Assembly (NCBI RefSeq): GCF_020532805.1 | Contig: NZ_MQTQ01000054.1 | Location: 77,169 to 138,986 of the forward strand | DNA: 61,818 nucleotides | Source: Arthrobacter sp. SO5 | Lineage (GTDB): Bacteria > Actinomycetota > Actinomycetes > Actinomycetales > Micrococcaceae | Reading direction: 5' to 3' | Shown: positions 7,377 to 15,278 of the stretch, piece after piece | Layout: every line of letters starts with the position of its first letter | Numbering within the stretch: position 1 is the stretch's first letter | Notes under the pieces: model-generated | Databases searched by the model: none | Told to the model about the DNA's origin: nothing | What the model saw: the letters and a program-made list of their open reading frames with translations, nothing else | Position numbers and translations under genes: made by a program

Positions 7377-9070
7377 GCAGTGGTGTTGCCGGGCAGCAGC
7401 CCGCCGTCGAGCGGGCCGCTGCTGACCAGAACCTCGCCGGCGGGAAGCTCGACGGGCTCGTCGCCGAAGTTGGCGACCGTCTGCCAGCCGCCCGGGCGGC
7501 TGAAGCGCAGGACGTCGGCACTTCCGGAGTCCAGCCAGTCGAGCTCCTCCGAGGTCTGGAGTTCGCGGCGCAGCTTGAGGGCCCGGCGGTAGAACTCCAG
7601 GGTGGATCCCTCCACGCCGTCCTCGGCAGCGACGGCGTAGCGGCTGAACCAGGCCGGCTGCGGCAGGTGCGCCGCGCCGTCGCCGAAGCCGAACGAGGTG
7701 CCTTCCGTTTGCCACGGCAGGGGCACGCGGCAGCCGTCCCGGCCGATCTCGACGCCCTTGTTCCGGAAGAACGTGGGGTCCTGGCGCTGGGCGTCCGGGA
7801 TCTCCGCGACTTCCTGCAGTCCGAGTTCCTCGCCCTGGTACAGGTACGCGGAGCCAGGCAGGGCCAGCATCAGCAGAGTGGCCGCACGGGCCCGGCGCAG
7901 GCCGAGTTCGACGTCGAGCTCCTCAGCGGGAGCACCAGCCAGCAGCCAGCCCTTGCCGTCCTGGCCCTTGGCGTGCCTGCCGCCTCCCTGGGGCAGGCCG
8001 TAGCGCGTGGCGTGGCGGACGACGTCGTGGTTGGAGAAAACCCAGGTGGACGATGCGCCGGACTCGGTGGCCTCGGCGAGGTTCCGGGTGATGATTTCGC
8101 GGAATTCCTCGGCGTTGAAGTCTGCCTGCAGAAGGTCGAAGTTGAACGCCTGGCCCAGCCCCTGCGGGCTGGCGTAACGTGCGCGGCGGCTGGCGTGAAC
8201 CCAGGCCTCGGCGACGGCGGTGCGCGGCGGGTTGTACTCGTTGAAGACCTCGCGCCACTCGACGTAGATCTCGTGGACCTCGTCGCGGTCCCAGAACGGG
8301 TGCGAACCGTCGTCGTGCCCGTCCGCGCCGGTCCCTGCGGGGTTCAGTTCCACCTTGGACAGCAGCGGCTCGGTGAGGTCCTTGGTCAGGGCATGTGCGA
8401 CGTCCACCCGGAAGCCGTCCACGCCGCGGTCGGACCAGAAGCGGAGGGTCTTGAGGAAGTCGTCACGGATTTCACGGCTGGACCAGTTCAGGTCCGGCTG
8501 TTCCTTGGCGAAGATGTGCATGTACCACTGGCCGGGCGTGCCGTCCGGTTCCGTAATGCGCTCCCAGGCGGGTCCCCCAAAGACCGATTCCCAGTCCGAC
8601 GGCGGAATCTCACCATTTTCACCCTTGCCGTCACGGAAGATGTAGCGCTCCCGGGCGGCAGAGCCCCGCGGGGAGGCAAGGGCCTCCTGGAACCATTCGT
8701 GCCGGTTGGAGGAGTGGTTGGGGACGATGTCGGCGATCAGCTTGATGCCGGCCGCGTGGAGGGCCGCGGACATCGCATCGAAGTCCGCCAGGGTGCCGAG
8801 CTTGGGGTCGACGTCGCGGTAGTCGTCAACGTCGTAGCCGCCGTCGGCGAGGGCTGAGGGGTAGAACGGGGAGAGCCAGACGGCGTCGATCCCGAGGTCT
8901 TTCAGGTACGGAACCTTTGCGGTGATGCCCTTGAGGTCGCCGAGGCCGTCGCCGTTGGAATCGGAGAAGCTGCGCGGGTAGATCTGGTATACGGACGCCT
9001 GCCGCCACCAGTTGGGGTCGGCAGCGGGATCGGAACCGGAGAGGGTTGCCAGCGTGGCGGTGTTGGACAA
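7364..9070 (-). CDS. GH13 alpha-glucosidase (oligo-1,6-glucosidase type)
   Basis: A 568-residue cytosolic glycoside hydrolase that cleaves terminal alpha-glucosyl bonds in short malto- or isomalto-oligosaccharides, trehalose or sucrose. The conserved GH13 regions are VYQIYPRSF (28-35), DIVPNHSS (114-121), GFRVDVAHA with nucleophile Asp 223, AVAEAW with acid/base Glu about 288, and FSNHDV with the third carboxylate Asp about 349. The start is TTG 9070 preceded by GAAGGA. It is the first gene of an operon with the aldo/keto reductase and is divergent from a ROK repressor that probably controls it. Confidence 0.94.
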   Translation of the reverse strand: MSNTATLATLSGSDPAADPNWWRQASVYQIYPRSFSDSNGDGLGDLKGITAKVPYLKDLGIDAVWLSPFYPSALADGGYDVDDYRDVDPKLGTLADFDAMSAALHAAGIKLIADIVPNHSSNRHEWFQEALASPRGSAARERYIFRDGKGENGEIPPSDWESVFGGPAWERITEPDGTPGQWYMHIFAKEQPDLNWSSREIRDDFLKTLRFWSDRGVDGFRVDVAHALTKDLTEPLLSKVELNPAGTGADGHDDGSHPFWDRDEVHEIYVEWREVFNEYNPPRTAVAEAWVHASRRARYASPQGLGQAFNFDLLQADFNAEEFREIITRNLAEATESGASSTWVFSNHDVVRHATRYGLPQGGGRHAKGQDGKGWLLAGAPAEELDVELGLRRARAATLLMLALPGSAYLYQGEELGLQEVAEIPDAQRQDPTFFRNKGVEIGRDGCRVPLPWQTEGTSFGFGDGAAHLPQPAWFSRYAVAAEDGVEGSTLEFYRRALKLRRELQTSEELDWLDSGSADVLRFSRPGGWQTVANFGDEPVELPAGEVLVSSGPLDGGLLPGNTTAWLR

Positions 9071-9106
9071 GGGATGATCCTTCGGAGCTCGGGGCGGGGC
9101 TTCTGG

Positions 9107-9129
9107 TATTTTAGATACAAGCTAAATAT
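9107..9129. promoter_or_regulatory. ROK operator candidate between glucosidase and ROK gene
   Basis: TATTTTAG (9107-9114), seven bases, CTAAATA (9122-9128): an AT-rich near-palindrome in the short divergent gap. The form is typical of operators bound by ROK/NagC/XylR proteins and it can serve both genes. Confidence 0.65.
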
Positions 9130-9173
9130 ATTGCCTGAACAATTATGGGTCCGGATCCGGAAGAGGTCAAGAA

Positions 9174-10352
9174 ATGAAGCCGACGCCAGCCGCTGCCACG
9201 CCGCAACTGCTGCGCCGCGTGAATGCCCGGGCCGTGCTGGGCGTCATCCGGGGCACCGAAGTGGCGACCGGGACCGAGCTGATGGACCGGACCGGGCTCA
9301 CCCGGGCCACCGTCATTTCCGTCTGCGAGGACCTCATCCGGCGCGGCTGGATCAGTGAACTTGACGCCCGGGGCGAGGAGCCCGGCGGCCCGCGGAAGGG
9401 CCGTCCCGCCCGGCGTTTCGCGCTCAACGCGACCGCCGGGTACGTCCTGGGGATCGACATCGGCGCCGCCACCACCACCGCGGCCGTCGCGGACCTCCGC
9501 GGTCATGTCCTCGGACGCTCCAGCGAATCATTCCGGGCCGCCGACATCCCCGCGGCGGAGCGGATAGGCGTCGTGGACCGCGCCTGCCGCCGGGCGCTCG
9601 ACGCTGCGGGGACCGACCCCCAAAGGGTACTGGCTGCCGGCGCCGGCATCGCCGCCCCGGTGGACCGCGACGGCAAGGTGCTCGTGACCCAGCACTTCTG
9701 GAGCCTGTTCGACGTCGGACTCCGCTCCGCGTTCGCGGACCTGCACGGCTGGACCGTGCTCCTGGAAAACGACGCGAACCTCGCCGTCCTCGGCGAACGC
9801 TGGCGCGGTTCCGGTGCCGGCGTGGACGACCTCGTGGTGCTCCTGGCCGGCGAACGGCTGGGCGCCGGGGTGCTGGAGTCCGGCCGGCTGCTGCACGGCA
9901 GGGGTGGCGCGGCCGGCGAAATGGGCTACCTGGATATGGTCCAGGGTGTTGGCTCGAGCGACGGCATCGCCAGCCTGGCCCGGCAGTGGTCCGCGGCAGC
10001 CGGCGGCCCGTCGCGCGGCGGAACGGCGAGTGCGCGGCGGGTCTTTGAGGACGCGGCCGCCGGCGATGCCGCGGCGCTCGAGATCCTGGACCGGATCTCG
10101 GAGCGGATGGCGCGGGTGATCGCCTCCGTGGCAAGCTTCATCAACCCCGAGCAAGTGGTGCTCGGCGGCGCCGTGGCTGAATCTGCCGGGGTGCTGCTGC
10201 CGCGCATCACCGCGCTTCTCCCGCGGTTTACCGCGACTCCGCCGCGGGTGACCGTCTCGCCGCTGGGAGATGCGATCGTGACAGTCGGCGCCATCCGGCA
10301 CGCCCTGGACTACGTCGAGGCAAACGCACTGGATCTGGTGCTGCCGCGGTAG
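9174..10352 (+). CDS. ROK-family transcriptional regulator
   Basis: A 392-residue sugar-responsive repressor. An N-terminal winged helix (about 8-60: RRVNARAVLGVIRG, then TGLTRATVISVCEDLIRRGWI) precedes the ROK fold (about 85-375) with the phosphate-binding VLGIDIGAATTTAAVADL and GRGGAAGEMGYL. The usual ROK zinc motif (CxCGxxGCxE) is absent: the position after GEMGYL reads on without cysteines. Its ligand is probably a sugar handled by the divergent glucosidase. The ATG at 9174 is used and the upstream gap carries a palindromic operator. Confidence 0.92.
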   Translation: MKPTPAAATPQLLRRVNARAVLGVIRGTEVATGTELMDRTGLTRATVISVCEDLIRRGWISELDARGEEPGGPRKGRPARRFALNATAGYVLGIDIGAATTTAAVADLRGHVLGRSSESFRAADIPAAERIGVVDRACRRALDAAGTDPQRVLAAGAGIAAPVDRDGKVLVTQHFWSLFDVGLRSAFADLHGWTVLLENDANLAVLGERWRGSGAGVDDLVVLLAGERLGAGVLESGRLLHGRGGAAGEMGYLDMVQGVGSSDGIASLARQWSAAAGGPSRGGTASARRVFEDAAAGDAAALEILDRISERMARVIASVASFINPEQVVLGGAVAESAGVLLPRITALLPRFTATPPRVTVSPLGDAIVTVGAIRHALDYVEANALDLVLPR

Positions 10353-10396
10353 CCGGGGGCGCCGGTGCTGTTGGTCGGGGAACCCGCGCAGTTTTT

Positions 10397-10436
10397 CCTC
10401 AAGATTCGGCAACGATTCGCTACCTAAGCCGAAAGA
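10397..10436 (+). promoter_or_regulatory. Hairpin-forming element upstream of the secreted protease gene
   Basis: CCTCAAG is followed by TTCGGC (10405-10410), a 17-nt spacer and GCCGAA (10428-10433), which can pair. It resembles actinobacterial FliA promoter words (CTCA, GCCGAA), but the 26-nt gap between them is too long for that. Function undecided. Confidence 0.35.
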
Positions 10437-10500
10437 TCGATGCAGCTTGCCGGGTCCGGCGGCGTGCCGTCCGTAGACTGACCTCACTTCCCGGTCTCCC

Positions 10501-10534
10501 CGGCCGCCTCCCTGAGCCTTCAGCGGGGCGGCCG
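10501..10534 (+). promoter_or_regulatory. 5' leader hairpin of the secreted protease gene
   Basis: CGGCCGCC (10501-10508) and GGCGGCCG (10527-10534) form a perfect 8-bp stem 17 bases before the GTG start. A TAGACT word at 10474-10479 could be the -10 box, placing the hairpin in the mRNA leader. The rest of 10353-10551 shows no gene. Confidence 0.4.
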
Positions 10535-10551
10535 TCTCATGAAAGAGAAAA

Positions 10552-13479
10552 GTGAATTCAATACGGAAGACGACAGCGCTTCTGACGGCACTGGTCGTCA
10601 CTCTAGCCTCGCTCACTGCAGTGACGCTCGCCCCGGCGGTGGGTGCTCCGACGCCGCTTCCGGCAGCCACGTCGGCGCCGACGACTCCAGCAGCGACGAG
10701 CCCTGCTGCGACCGCGACTACCGCTTCGGCGCAATCCACACCTACGGCCTGGTCGACGTCGACCACGGCAACCCCGGGAACGGTCCAGTCGCAGACCTTG
10801 GCACCTCCGGAACCGGTGTTCACGGAAGTTATCGGCGGCAGCAATCCAACTTCCACCGGAAGTCACGGGAATGCGGCACCAAGGACAAAGGGCGCTGAAG
10901 AGCACAAAGCCGCAACCGAGGCCTATTCCCTTGCACGGGGCGGGGACATCAAGGTCAAGTTGGTAATGGTCCAGCTGGCCGACCGGAAAGCCGCTATCCC
11001 GGAGTCGGACGCCCGGGCCGCAATCGCAACCAGCAGCGAGTACTGGCAGGCCATGTCGAATGGCAGACTGTCGATGAGCGTCGCCACCGTCGAAAACAGG
11101 TCGAGCAGGGCAACCTCCACGCAGACTTATTCATCAATGATGAACACCATCGCGGGCGAGATTGGGTGGGTCCCCAGTTCTTACACGGCACTCGTGGTAT
11201 TCGTTTCAACTCCGACGTTGTCCGACGGGGCCTACGGCGCCGGCTGGAGCTACAACGGAACCAGCGGACGAGTTCTCATGCCGCTCCCGGCGACACTGAC
11301 CAAGAGCGTGCTGACTCACGAGTTCGGGCACGTCCTTGGGCTGATGCATGCCAACCGGCTCCGGTGTGCGGACGGAGCCGTGGACACCGCCAGCAACGCC
11401 GACGGATCATTTATCAACGGCACGTGCAGCATCGAGGAATACAAGGACAACCTTGACCTGATGGGCGTGTCACAGACCAGCCAGCCGGTGGTCAGTTCGC
11501 CCATCTATGAATTTGGCGGGTTCGGCAGCGGCAATGAGGTCAGAAATCTCGGAAAAGCCGTAGGCAAAAAATCCTATGAATTGCGGGCCTGGGGAAGCGC
11601 AGACGACAACCGTGCTCTGAAGTTCACGGATCCCGTAAGCGGCGAAATCTACTATCTTGAGCTTCGTCTCCCCGTCGGCAACGACGCTGCAACGGCCCGG
11701 AGCGGTAACCGCGGCGTCAAAGTTGTCCAGGCTTACGGCGCAGGTTCCCTCGCACTGCAGCCCAGCACCACCACCTTTAGTGGCTACTACAGCAATAACC
11801 AGGCTTGGCAGGCCGGCCAGCGTTTCACCACCCATGCCGGGACCCGCGTCACCATCGACTGGATCTCGGATTCCGCCGCAGGGGTTACTATCGATTCCCT
11901 ACCCCCTGCAAAGCCATTGCTGATCGCCCCAGGCGATTTCAACGGCGATGGAATCGCTGACCTCATCATGCGCAGGGCCAATGGTGAACTTTGGCTTCAC
12001 CCCGGAGACGGCGCTGGCAAGTCGTTGCCCGGGAGGCGAATCGGCACGGGCTGGGAGGTTTTCGACAGCATCTTTGGCTCCGGTGACTTCAACGGTGACG
12101 GCAGGAATGACTTAGTGGCCAGGAAGTTCGACGGCTCGCTGTGGTTTTATGCCGGATCCGGAACAGTGACCTCCAGCAGTGAAGGCTATCGGCCCGGAGT
12201 GAAGGTCGGCGACTTCGGGTGGGACGGCTTCGATGCCCTCATCGGCGTCCGCGACTTCGATGGCGACAGCTACGCGGACATCTTGGCCCGCAGGCCGGAC
12301 GGTGTCCTGTTCCTATATCCCGGGAACGGCTCGGGGAAGCCCGGCACACCCCGTCAGATTGATTTTGGGTGGCAGATCTTTGACCGACTCATTGCCCTGC
12401 AGGATTTCAACGGAGACGGAACAAATGACCTGGCTGGCCGGAGGGAGGACGGAACTTTATGGTTTTACGCCAATACCGGACGGGCCTCCTTTGCCGGGGC
12501 CCAGCAAATCGGCACCGGATGGCAGATCTATGACGACATCGTGGGCGTCGGGGACGCTGACAGCGACCGTCTGGCTGACTTCGTGGGGCGCCAGGCCGAC
12601 GGGAACACCTTTTTTTACGCCGGCACCGCAATGCGGGACCAAGGCTACAAAGGGGCCCGAAAGATTGGCGACTTCGGTTGGGATGCCTTCAACTCCCTGT
12701 CCGGCACAAAGGACCTCAACGGAGACAATATTGACGATCTTTTGGCCCGAATGGACGACGGCAGCTTGTGGTTCTACCCCGGCAATGGTAGCGGCGCCTA
12801 TGCTGCACCTACCAAGATCGGAAAATTCGGCTGGGAGGTCTTTGACTCTCTGACCGGCATCGGCGACTTCAGTGGAGACGGTAAGAACGACCTTCTTGCG
12901 CGCAAACCAGACGGCACTTTGTGGTTTTACCCCGGAACAGGCCGCGTAGACGCCACCAATTCCGGCCTCGCCAGTCCGATCAAGATCGGGGACTTCGGCT
13001 GGGAGGCATTCACGTCTCTCACTGCAGTCAGGGACCTCAATGGGGACGGGAAAAACGATCTCCTAGGTCGAATGGCGGACGGGTCCTTGTGGCTGTACGC
13101 CGGCACCGGCCGGGTGAATTCCACGTCTAACGGCTACGCCGGAGGTCAGAAGGTCGGCAACTTCGGGTGGGACGTATTCGACCACTTGTTAGGGGCCGGG
13201 GACTACAACTCGGACGGCAAGAACGATGTCCTCGCACGTATGCCTGACGGCACTCTGTGGATGTATCCAGGTACGGGCACCGGAAAATTCTCCACCCCCC
13301 GGCGAGTGGGGACCGGCTGGAACATCTTCGACAGTGTTGTAAGCGCGGGCAATTTGGACCGTGACAGCTTCCCGGACATTATCGCCCGACGGCCAGACGG
13401 CTCGCTGTGGTCATATGCAGGAACGGGAATGCAAACGAATGAGGGGTATCTGGGGCGCGCCTACGCGGGCGGCCTGTAA
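10552..13479 (+). CDS. Secreted metzincin-type protease with ten FG-GAP/VCBS-like repeats
   Basis: A 975-residue exported protein. Residues 1-31 form a Sec signal peptide (basic start, long hydrophobic core, APAVGA cleavage region), followed by a Thr/Ala/Ser/Pro-rich linker. The catalytic domain (about 125-440) has HEFGHVLGLMH (256-266), which is HExxHxxGxxH, and a Met-turn DLMG (Met 304), as in M11 gametolysin-type metzincins. Residues about 460-975 hold ten repeats of the form DxNxDGxxDLLxRxxDGxLWxYPGxG, probably calcium-binding beta-propeller blades that could bind cell surfaces or glycans. The start is GTG 10552 after GAAAGAGAAA. Third positions contain more A/T than in neighbouring genes, a hint of transfer. 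Confidence 0.88.
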   Translation: MNSIRKTTALLTALVVTLASLTAVTLAPAVGAPTPLPAATSAPTTPAATSPAATATTASAQSTPTAWSTSTTATPGTVQSQTLAPPEPVFTEVIGGSNPTSTGSHGNAAPRTKGAEEHKAATEAYSLARGGDIKVKLVMVQLADRKAAIPESDARAAIATSSEYWQAMSNGRLSMSVATVENRSSRATSTQTYSSMMNTIAGEIGWVPSSYTALVVFVSTPTLSDGAYGAGWSYNGTSGRVLMPLPATLTKSVLTHEFGHVLGLMHANRLRCADGAVDTASNADGSFINGTCSIEEYKDNLDLMGVSQTSQPVVSSPIYEFGGFGSGNEVRNLGKAVGKKSYELRAWGSADDNRALKFTDPVSGEIYYLELRLPVGNDAATARSGNRGVKVVQAYGAGSLALQPSTTTFSGYYSNNQAWQAGQRFTTHAGTRVTIDWISDSAAGVTIDSLPPAKPLLIAPGDFNGDGIADLIMRRANGELWLHPGDGAGKSLPGRRIGTGWEVFDSIFGSGDFNGDGRNDLVARKFDGSLWFYAGSGTVTSSSEGYRPGVKVGDFGWDGFDALIGVRDFDGDSYADILARRPDGVLFLYPGNGSGKPGTPRQIDFGWQIFDRLIALQDFNGDGTNDLAGRREDGTLWFYANTGRASFAGAQQIGTGWQIYDDIVGVGDADSDRLADFVGRQADGNTFFYAGTAMRDQGYKGARKIGDFGWDAFNSLSGTKDLNGDNIDDLLARMDDGSLWFYPGNGSGAYAAPTKIGKFGWEVFDSLTGIGDFSGDGKNDLLARKPDGTLWFYPGTGRVDATNSGLASPIKIGDFGWEAFTSLTAVRDLNGDGKNDLLGRMADGSLWLYAGTGRVNSTSNGYAGGQKVGNFGWDVFDHLLGAGDYNSDGKNDVLARMPDGTLWMYPGTGTGKFSTPRRVGTGWNIFDSVVSAGNLDRDSFPDIIARRPDGSLWSYAGTGMQTNEGYLGRAYAGGL

Positions 13480-14037
13480 CGAGGGAAGGATGCCGCACTC
13501 GTTGCGCGCCGTGGGCGAACGTTTGTCGGCCTGGCGATGGCGGCCAAGTCGCTCGAGTTGCCTCATCCTGACGGGAGGCAGGGGCGCCCTCAAGGGAGCA
13601 CGTGCAGCGTCGTCCACTGGTTCAGGTCAGCAACATCTCAGTCTTCGGGGCCTGGATGTCGGTAAGAGTGCGCATCAGGCGGCGGGAGTGATCCGGCAGG
13701 CATGCACGTTGCCTCAACTTGCCCGGAGGCGGCTGCCACTAAATGAGGGACATCATCGGCCTTGGCGCCCCGGCCCGGTCTTCCGCGGGCAGCACCGATC
13801 CAGACTGGGCAACAGGGAAAACAAGCGGTCTCTACCGGGCTGCCTACGCCCACTTAGGCGCTGCACCGTCCATTTGGCCCGGCTCAGGGACGTCGCCCTG
13901 TCCGTGGACCACCAGGCCTACACTGCTTGAGCACGGAGCAAGAGGCCGCCGATCGTCAAAGACGCGGCCGGAAGGCCCACCCACGGGCTCAGCGAGACTC
14001 CCGGCCAGTCGGGGACCCACGGCGGGTCCGGGTATGC
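13480..14037. other. Gene-poor 558-bp region with a possible IS110 transposase remnant
   Basis: No convincing intact gene. On the plus strand around 13625-13675 one frame reads VSNISVF and the neighbouring frame continues GLDVGKSAHQAAG, the usual start of IS110-family transposases. Further on, about 13840-13930, the second frame has LPG plus an Arg-rich stretch before a stop. Reading frames are broken and the match is short, so this is a tentative relic. Nothing else is seen in the stretch. Confidence 0.3.
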
Positions 14038-14697
14038 TCAGGCCAGCGTTTCCAACGCAGCCGCCAGCGGCAGCGTTCCGTCCCGGAACTCAACGGTGCG
14101 CCGGATGGTTGCGGGCAGGCCCAGCACCGCCGCCGCGACAAGAGAGACGTTCCCCCGTGCCGTGTCCGTGCCGTCCGAGGTGTCCGCGGGGTTGACCTCG
14201 ATCAGGCCGTTCCCGGGTCCGTCGGTGAGGGAACCCGGGCCGAGAATGGTCCAGTCCAGCCCTGAGGCCCGCAGGTGGGCGTCAGCGGCAGCCTTGGCTT
14301 CTGCGTAGGCGAAGAAGGAGTTGTCCGCGGGTACTCCGTGATCCGGCCCGGCGCCGAGGTAGGAGACCATGATGTAACGCGCGACGCCGGCCTCGGCCGC
14401 CGCGTCCATCGACCGGATGGCTGCGTCGCGGTCCACCGTGTAAGTGCGCTCCGGGCTCCCGCCGCCTGCGCCCGCGGACCAGACCACGGCGTCGTGGTGC
14501 CGCAAGGCCCCGGCGATTTCCGCCGTCGTCGAATGCTCCACGTCCAAAACGACGGGCGTAGCGCCCCTGGCTTCGACGTCTGCGCGGTGATCCGGGTTGC
14601 GGATGAACGACGTGACATCGTTCCCATCCGCTGCGAGGATCCTGGATAGTTCCAAAGCCACTTTGCCGTGGCCGCCAATGATTGCGATTCGCGTCAT
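14038..14697 (-). CDS. NAD(P)H-binding atypical short-chain dehydrogenase (YwnB/NmrA-like)
   Basis: A 219-residue protein starting at the ATG 14697. An in-frame start at 14742 adds a tail that does not fit the family. The Rossmann dinucleotide loop is at the very N-terminus (RIAIIGGHGKVALELSRIL, GxxGxxA-like), with an acidic/basic segment RNPDHRADVEARG. IMVSYLGAG and FAYAEAKAAADAHLRASGLDWTI cover the active-site region (YxxxK-like YAEAK). Such proteins reduce or sense redox cofactors. The substrate is unknown. The -10-like CAGAAT lies 6 nt before the ATG. Confidence 0.85.
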   Translation of the reverse strand: MTRIAIIGGHGKVALELSRILAADGNDVTSFIRNPDHRADVEARGATPVVLDVEHSTTAEIAGALRHHDAVVWSAGAGGGSPERTYTVDRDAAIRSMDAAAEAGVARYIMVSYLGAGPDHGVPADNSFFAYAEAKAAADAHLRASGLDWTILGPGSLTDGPGNGLIEVNPADTSDGTDTARGNVSLVAAAVLGLPATIRRTVEFRDGTLPLAAALETLA

Positions 14698-14807
14698 GGA
14701 ACCATTCTGCCCCGGATCGCCACTAAGCGCCCCTTGTGCCATCGCCTGGGGCCCTTGCGGGCGCCCAGAGGGACCCTGAGTGGCAGCCCAACGGGATTAA
14801 ACAAAAG

Positions 14808-14834
14808 GACCCCGCAGGCTGGGCCTGCGGGGTC
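14808..14834 (-). terminator. Intrinsic terminator downstream of tRNA-Met
   Basis: Perfect 12-bp stem GACCCCGCAGGC / GCCTGCGGGGTC with a 3-nt loop. On the minus strand it is followed by CCTTTTGTTTAA. Confidence 0.85.
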
Positions 14835-14840
14835 ATTCTG

Positions 14841-14914
14841 TAGCGGCGGGGAGGCTCGATCTCCCGACCTCACGATTATGAGTCGTGCGCTCTAACCAAC
14901 TGAGCTACGCCGCC
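14841..14914 (-). tRNA. tRNA-Met (CAT, elongator type)
   Basis: Full cloverleaf of 74 nt: acceptor GGCGGCG / CGCCGCT, D arm GCTC..GAGC, anticodon stem around CTCATAA with CAT at 14880-14878, and T stem GGGAG / CTCCC. The CGACTCATAATCGTGAGG anticodon arm is that of actinobacterial elongator tRNA-Met. CAT could also be tRNA-Ile2, but the body fits Met. CCA is not encoded. Confidence 0.93.
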
Positions 14915-14976
14915 ATAAATGAGGAAAACCTGCGCTAAGCCGGTCAAAAACCGCCTTGACACAGGCCCTCATTCCG

Positions 14977-15048
14977 AGCCCCCCACCGGAATCGATCCGG
15001 TGACCTCGTTCTTACCAAGAACGCGCTCTACCACTGAGCTAGGGGGGC
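14977..15048 (-). tRNA. tRNA-Thr (GGT)
   Basis: 72-nt cloverleaf: acceptor GCCCCCC / GGGGGGC, D stem GCTC / GAGC, anticodon stem CGTTC / GAACG with loop TTGGTAA (GGT at 15016-15014), and T stem ACCGG / CCGGT. Discriminator is T and CCA is not encoded. It lies 62 bp upstream of tRNA-Met on the same strand, so the two are likely one transcript ending at the 14808 terminator. Confidence 0.94.
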
Positions 15049-15218
15049 AACGAGTAAATACTTTACCGGAAGATTGCCTGCTCAACAAATCGGCACCGGG
15101 GCGAGGAGGAACCTGCCGAAACCGGCGGGAATCCGGAGCGTCCCGGGCCTGGATCCGCCCAGGAACGGGACCCGCGGGCGCGCCGAACGCCCCGATGTGA
15201 CGAAGCGAACTTAAACAA

Positions 15219-15248
15219 GAACGGGCCGGCTTTTGAGCCGGCCCGTTC
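15219..15248 (-). terminator. Intrinsic terminator of the DEAD-box helicase gene
   Basis: 13-bp stem GAACGGGCCGGCT / AGCCGGCCCGTTC with a 4-nt loop, followed on the minus strand by TTGTTTAAG. The remainder of 15049-15278 shows no gene. Confidence 0.85.
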
Positions 15249-15278
15249 TCAGGGTGATTCAGTGCTTAGAACCAGTGC

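Noticed and set aside
7377..7715. N-terminal extension of the aldo/keto reductase
   Set aside because: It runs inside the glucosidase gene in another frame and reads as Arg-rich nonsense. The family start is ATG 7376.
10398..10433. FliA (sigma-28) promoter upstream of the protease
   Set aside because: The words CTCA and GCCGAA are present, but 26 nt apart instead of about 15-17. Kept only as a hairpin element.
14827..14835. GCGGGGTCA near tRNA-Met, as in the 63-bp element
   Set aside because: It is part of the tRNA terminator stem. The 13-bp ends and the 63-bp layout are missing.
15049..15278. Possible small gene between tRNA-Thr and the helicase terminator
   Set aside because: Only short Arg/Pro-rich frames without start signals. 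The stretch is explained by the terminator and spacer DNA.
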